Shown piece by piece: positions 62,889-64,000 of a stretch of 64,000 nt of DNA. Source of the stretch: a bacterium SCSIO 12741 (lineage in GTDB: Bacteria; Bacteroidota; Bacteroidia; Flavobacteriales_G; Salibacteraceae); assembly GCA_024398055.1 (NCBI GenBank), contig CP073749.1:1426594-1490593 (forward strand). Reading direction: 5' to 3'. The notes beneath the pieces were generated by a model that did no database searches, was not told the origin of the DNA, and saw nothing but the letters and a program-made list of their open reading frames with translations. Every line of letters begins with the position of its first letter. Position 1 is the stretch's first letter. The position numbers and the translations under genes were made by a program.

Positions 62889-64000
62889 ATGTACGAATTT
62901 TCCTGGCTGATCGTCATCCTTACCTTACTCTTTTCGGCCTTCTTTTCGGGGATGGAAATTGCTTTCATTTCTGCGAATAAGTTGAAAATTGAATTGGCCA
63001 AGAAACAGGGCCAGGTTCCGGCTCGAATCAACTCTTACTTCATGAAGCACCAAGGGGCATTCATCACCACGATGCTCATTGGGAACAACGCCGCCCTGGT
63101 GATCTATGGTCACTTTATGAGCTATAACCTGGAGCCCATGATGGCCGCCATTGTTACGACTGGCTTTGTGGTGTTTTTACTTCAGACCATTGTATCCACA
63201 CTTTTGGTATTGATCACAGCGGAATTTTTACCCAAAACGATTTTTCGCATCGATCCAAACCGTACCTTGAACGTATTCTATCTACCCACTCTGTTGGTCT
63301 ACCTCATTTTTTACCTTCCTACCCAATTCACTCTTTTAATCACCAACCTGTTTCTTCGTCTATTCTTAAAAGGAGCTCAAGCCGATGAAGCCCATGTAGG
63401 TTTTGGAAAAGTAGACTTAGACCTTTATTTGAAAGAAGCGACCAGTCAGGTAGAGAATAAGGAAGAACTGGAGCACGAGGTACAGATTTTTCAAAATGCC
63501 TTAGAGTTTTCCGATCAAAAAGTAAGGGAGTGTATGGTGCCCCGAACCGATATTGTTGCCCTCGAAGAAACCGAATCGATACAAGCTCTGCAGGAAAAAT
63601 TCATTGAAACCGGGCTTTCCAAAATTCCGATCTATCGGGACGATATCGATAATATTATAGGCTACACCCACTCCTTTGAACTGTTTCGTAACCCCTCCTC
63701 CATCAAAAAGATATTGCTTCCAATCTCCCTCATTCCGGAAGCTATGCCGGTGAACGAAGCCCTATCGCTGCTCAACAAAAACAAACGAAGCATTGCCGTG
63801 GTGTTGGACGAATTTGGCGGAACAGCCGGAATTGTGACCATGGAAGACATCATTGAAGAAATTGTTGGGGAAATCGTGGATGAGCACGATATGGAGCAAC
63901 CTTTTGAGGAACAAGTGAATGAGCATGAATACAATTTTTCTGCTCGAATAGAAATTGATCACATCAACGATCACTACCACCTTAACCTGCCCGAAAGCGA
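62889..64000 (+). CDS. CNNM/CBS/CorC-family membrane protein, cut by window end
   Basis: 370 codons before the window ends with no stop. CNNM/DUF21 domain with helices at about 4-24, 58-80, 90-120 and 130-150 and FSGMEIAFISANK near 18, CBS pair (about 205-330; VRECMVPRTDIVALEE, VVLDEFGGTAGIVTMEDIIEEIVGEI), start of the CorC_HlyC domain. Same architecture as gldE at 31590 but a distinct paralogue. Probably ion (Mg2+/Co2+) related. Follows the lptC block with its own -7 box. Confidence 0.9.
   Translation, partial: MYEFSWLIVILTLLFSAFFSGMEIAFISANKLKIELAKKQGQVPARINSYFMKHQGAFITTMLIGNNAALVIYGHFMSYNLEPMMAAIVTTGFVVFLLQTIVSTLLVLITAEFLPKTIFRIDPNRTLNVFYLPTLLVYLIFYLPTQFTLLITNLFLRLFLKGAQADEAHVGFGKVDLDLYLKEATSQVENKEELEHEVQIFQNALEFSDQKVRECMVPRTDIVALEETESIQALQEKFIETGLSKIPIYRDDIDNIIGYTHSFELFRNPSSIKKILLPISLIPEAMPVNEALSLLNKNKRSIAVVLDEFGGTAGIVTMEDIIEEIVGEIVDEHDMEQPFEEQVNEHEYNFSARIEIDHINDHYHLNLPES

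Overview
The window is about 64 kb of ordinary chromosome from a member of the Bacteroidota, most likely class Flavobacteriia. The evidence is gldD and gldE (gliding/type IX secretion), four large proteins with type IX secretion C-terminal signals, promoters of the Bacteroidota type TAnnTTTG (often with a TTG about 19 bases upstream), few visible Shine-Dalgarno sequences, and a Bacteroidota-type L21 with an Ala/Lys/Pro tail. Genes for heme A synthase, class II fumarase and a fatty-acid desaturase point to an aerobe. No prophage, transposase, integrase or CRISPR array was seen.

Layout. 1-8.3 kb: a DUF2911 protein, then a leftward block serS - lipoprotein - TPR protein - DUF4286 - rsmA - mgtE, and rplU-rpmA. 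8.5-16.6 kb: a sulfatase, a DMT exporter, an orphan MacB/LolD-type ATPase, a large SprB-repeat surface protein, and an mlaF/mlaE lipid-transport pair. 16.7-21.5 kb: a 52-residue lipoprotein coupled to an SprT-like metalloprotein, mannose-1-phosphate guanylyltransferase, an alpha/beta hydrolase, fumC, a tiny membrane protein and an ArsC-like reductase. 21.6-25.5 kb: a 1295-residue C-type-lectin type IX protein. 25.7-29.8 kb (leftward): hup - TPR - a 30-residue mS38-like basic protein - terminator - RNase E/G - recX - prfB. 29.9-34.5 kb: mutY - ssb - gldE - gldD, meeting heme A synthase. 35-40.4 kb: tatC, a DUF5686 outer-membrane protein, lptB, an MFS transporter. 40.4-55.8 kb is the most accessory-like part: two more type IX cargo proteins, two TPR histidine kinases, a response regulator, a cold-adaptation-like group (desaturase, DEAD-box helicase, cold-shock-protein-like tail) and an undescribed pair of His-bearing membrane proteins. 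56-58.3 kb: MBL hydrolase, AraC regulator, SnoaL-like protein. 58.4-64 kb: tRNA-Phe, then coaX - beta-barrel protein - TPR protein - lptC - small membrane protein - CNNM/CBS protein, which runs off the end.

How the genes work together. Much of the window serves the cell envelope: Lpt (lptB, lptC), Mla-type transport, Tat, type IX secretion/gliding (gldD, gldE) and its cargo, and nucleotide-sugar supply. A second theme is translation: serS, L21, L27, RsmA, RF2, the mS38-like protein, tRNA-Phe, RNase E/G and a DEAD-box helicase.

Most worth a second look: prfB carries the expected RF2 programmed +1 frameshift and also an apparent one-base deletion exactly at the codons of the stop-recognition SPF tripeptide; one histidine kinase gene is a sharp base-composition mosaic; the RNase E/G gene has a highly structured leader and lacks the Zn-link cysteines; and several genes too short for routine calling (30, 50 and 52 residues) look real. 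I did not find an unmistakable new multi-gene system; the best candidate is the overlapping membrane pair at 48.3-50.0 kb.
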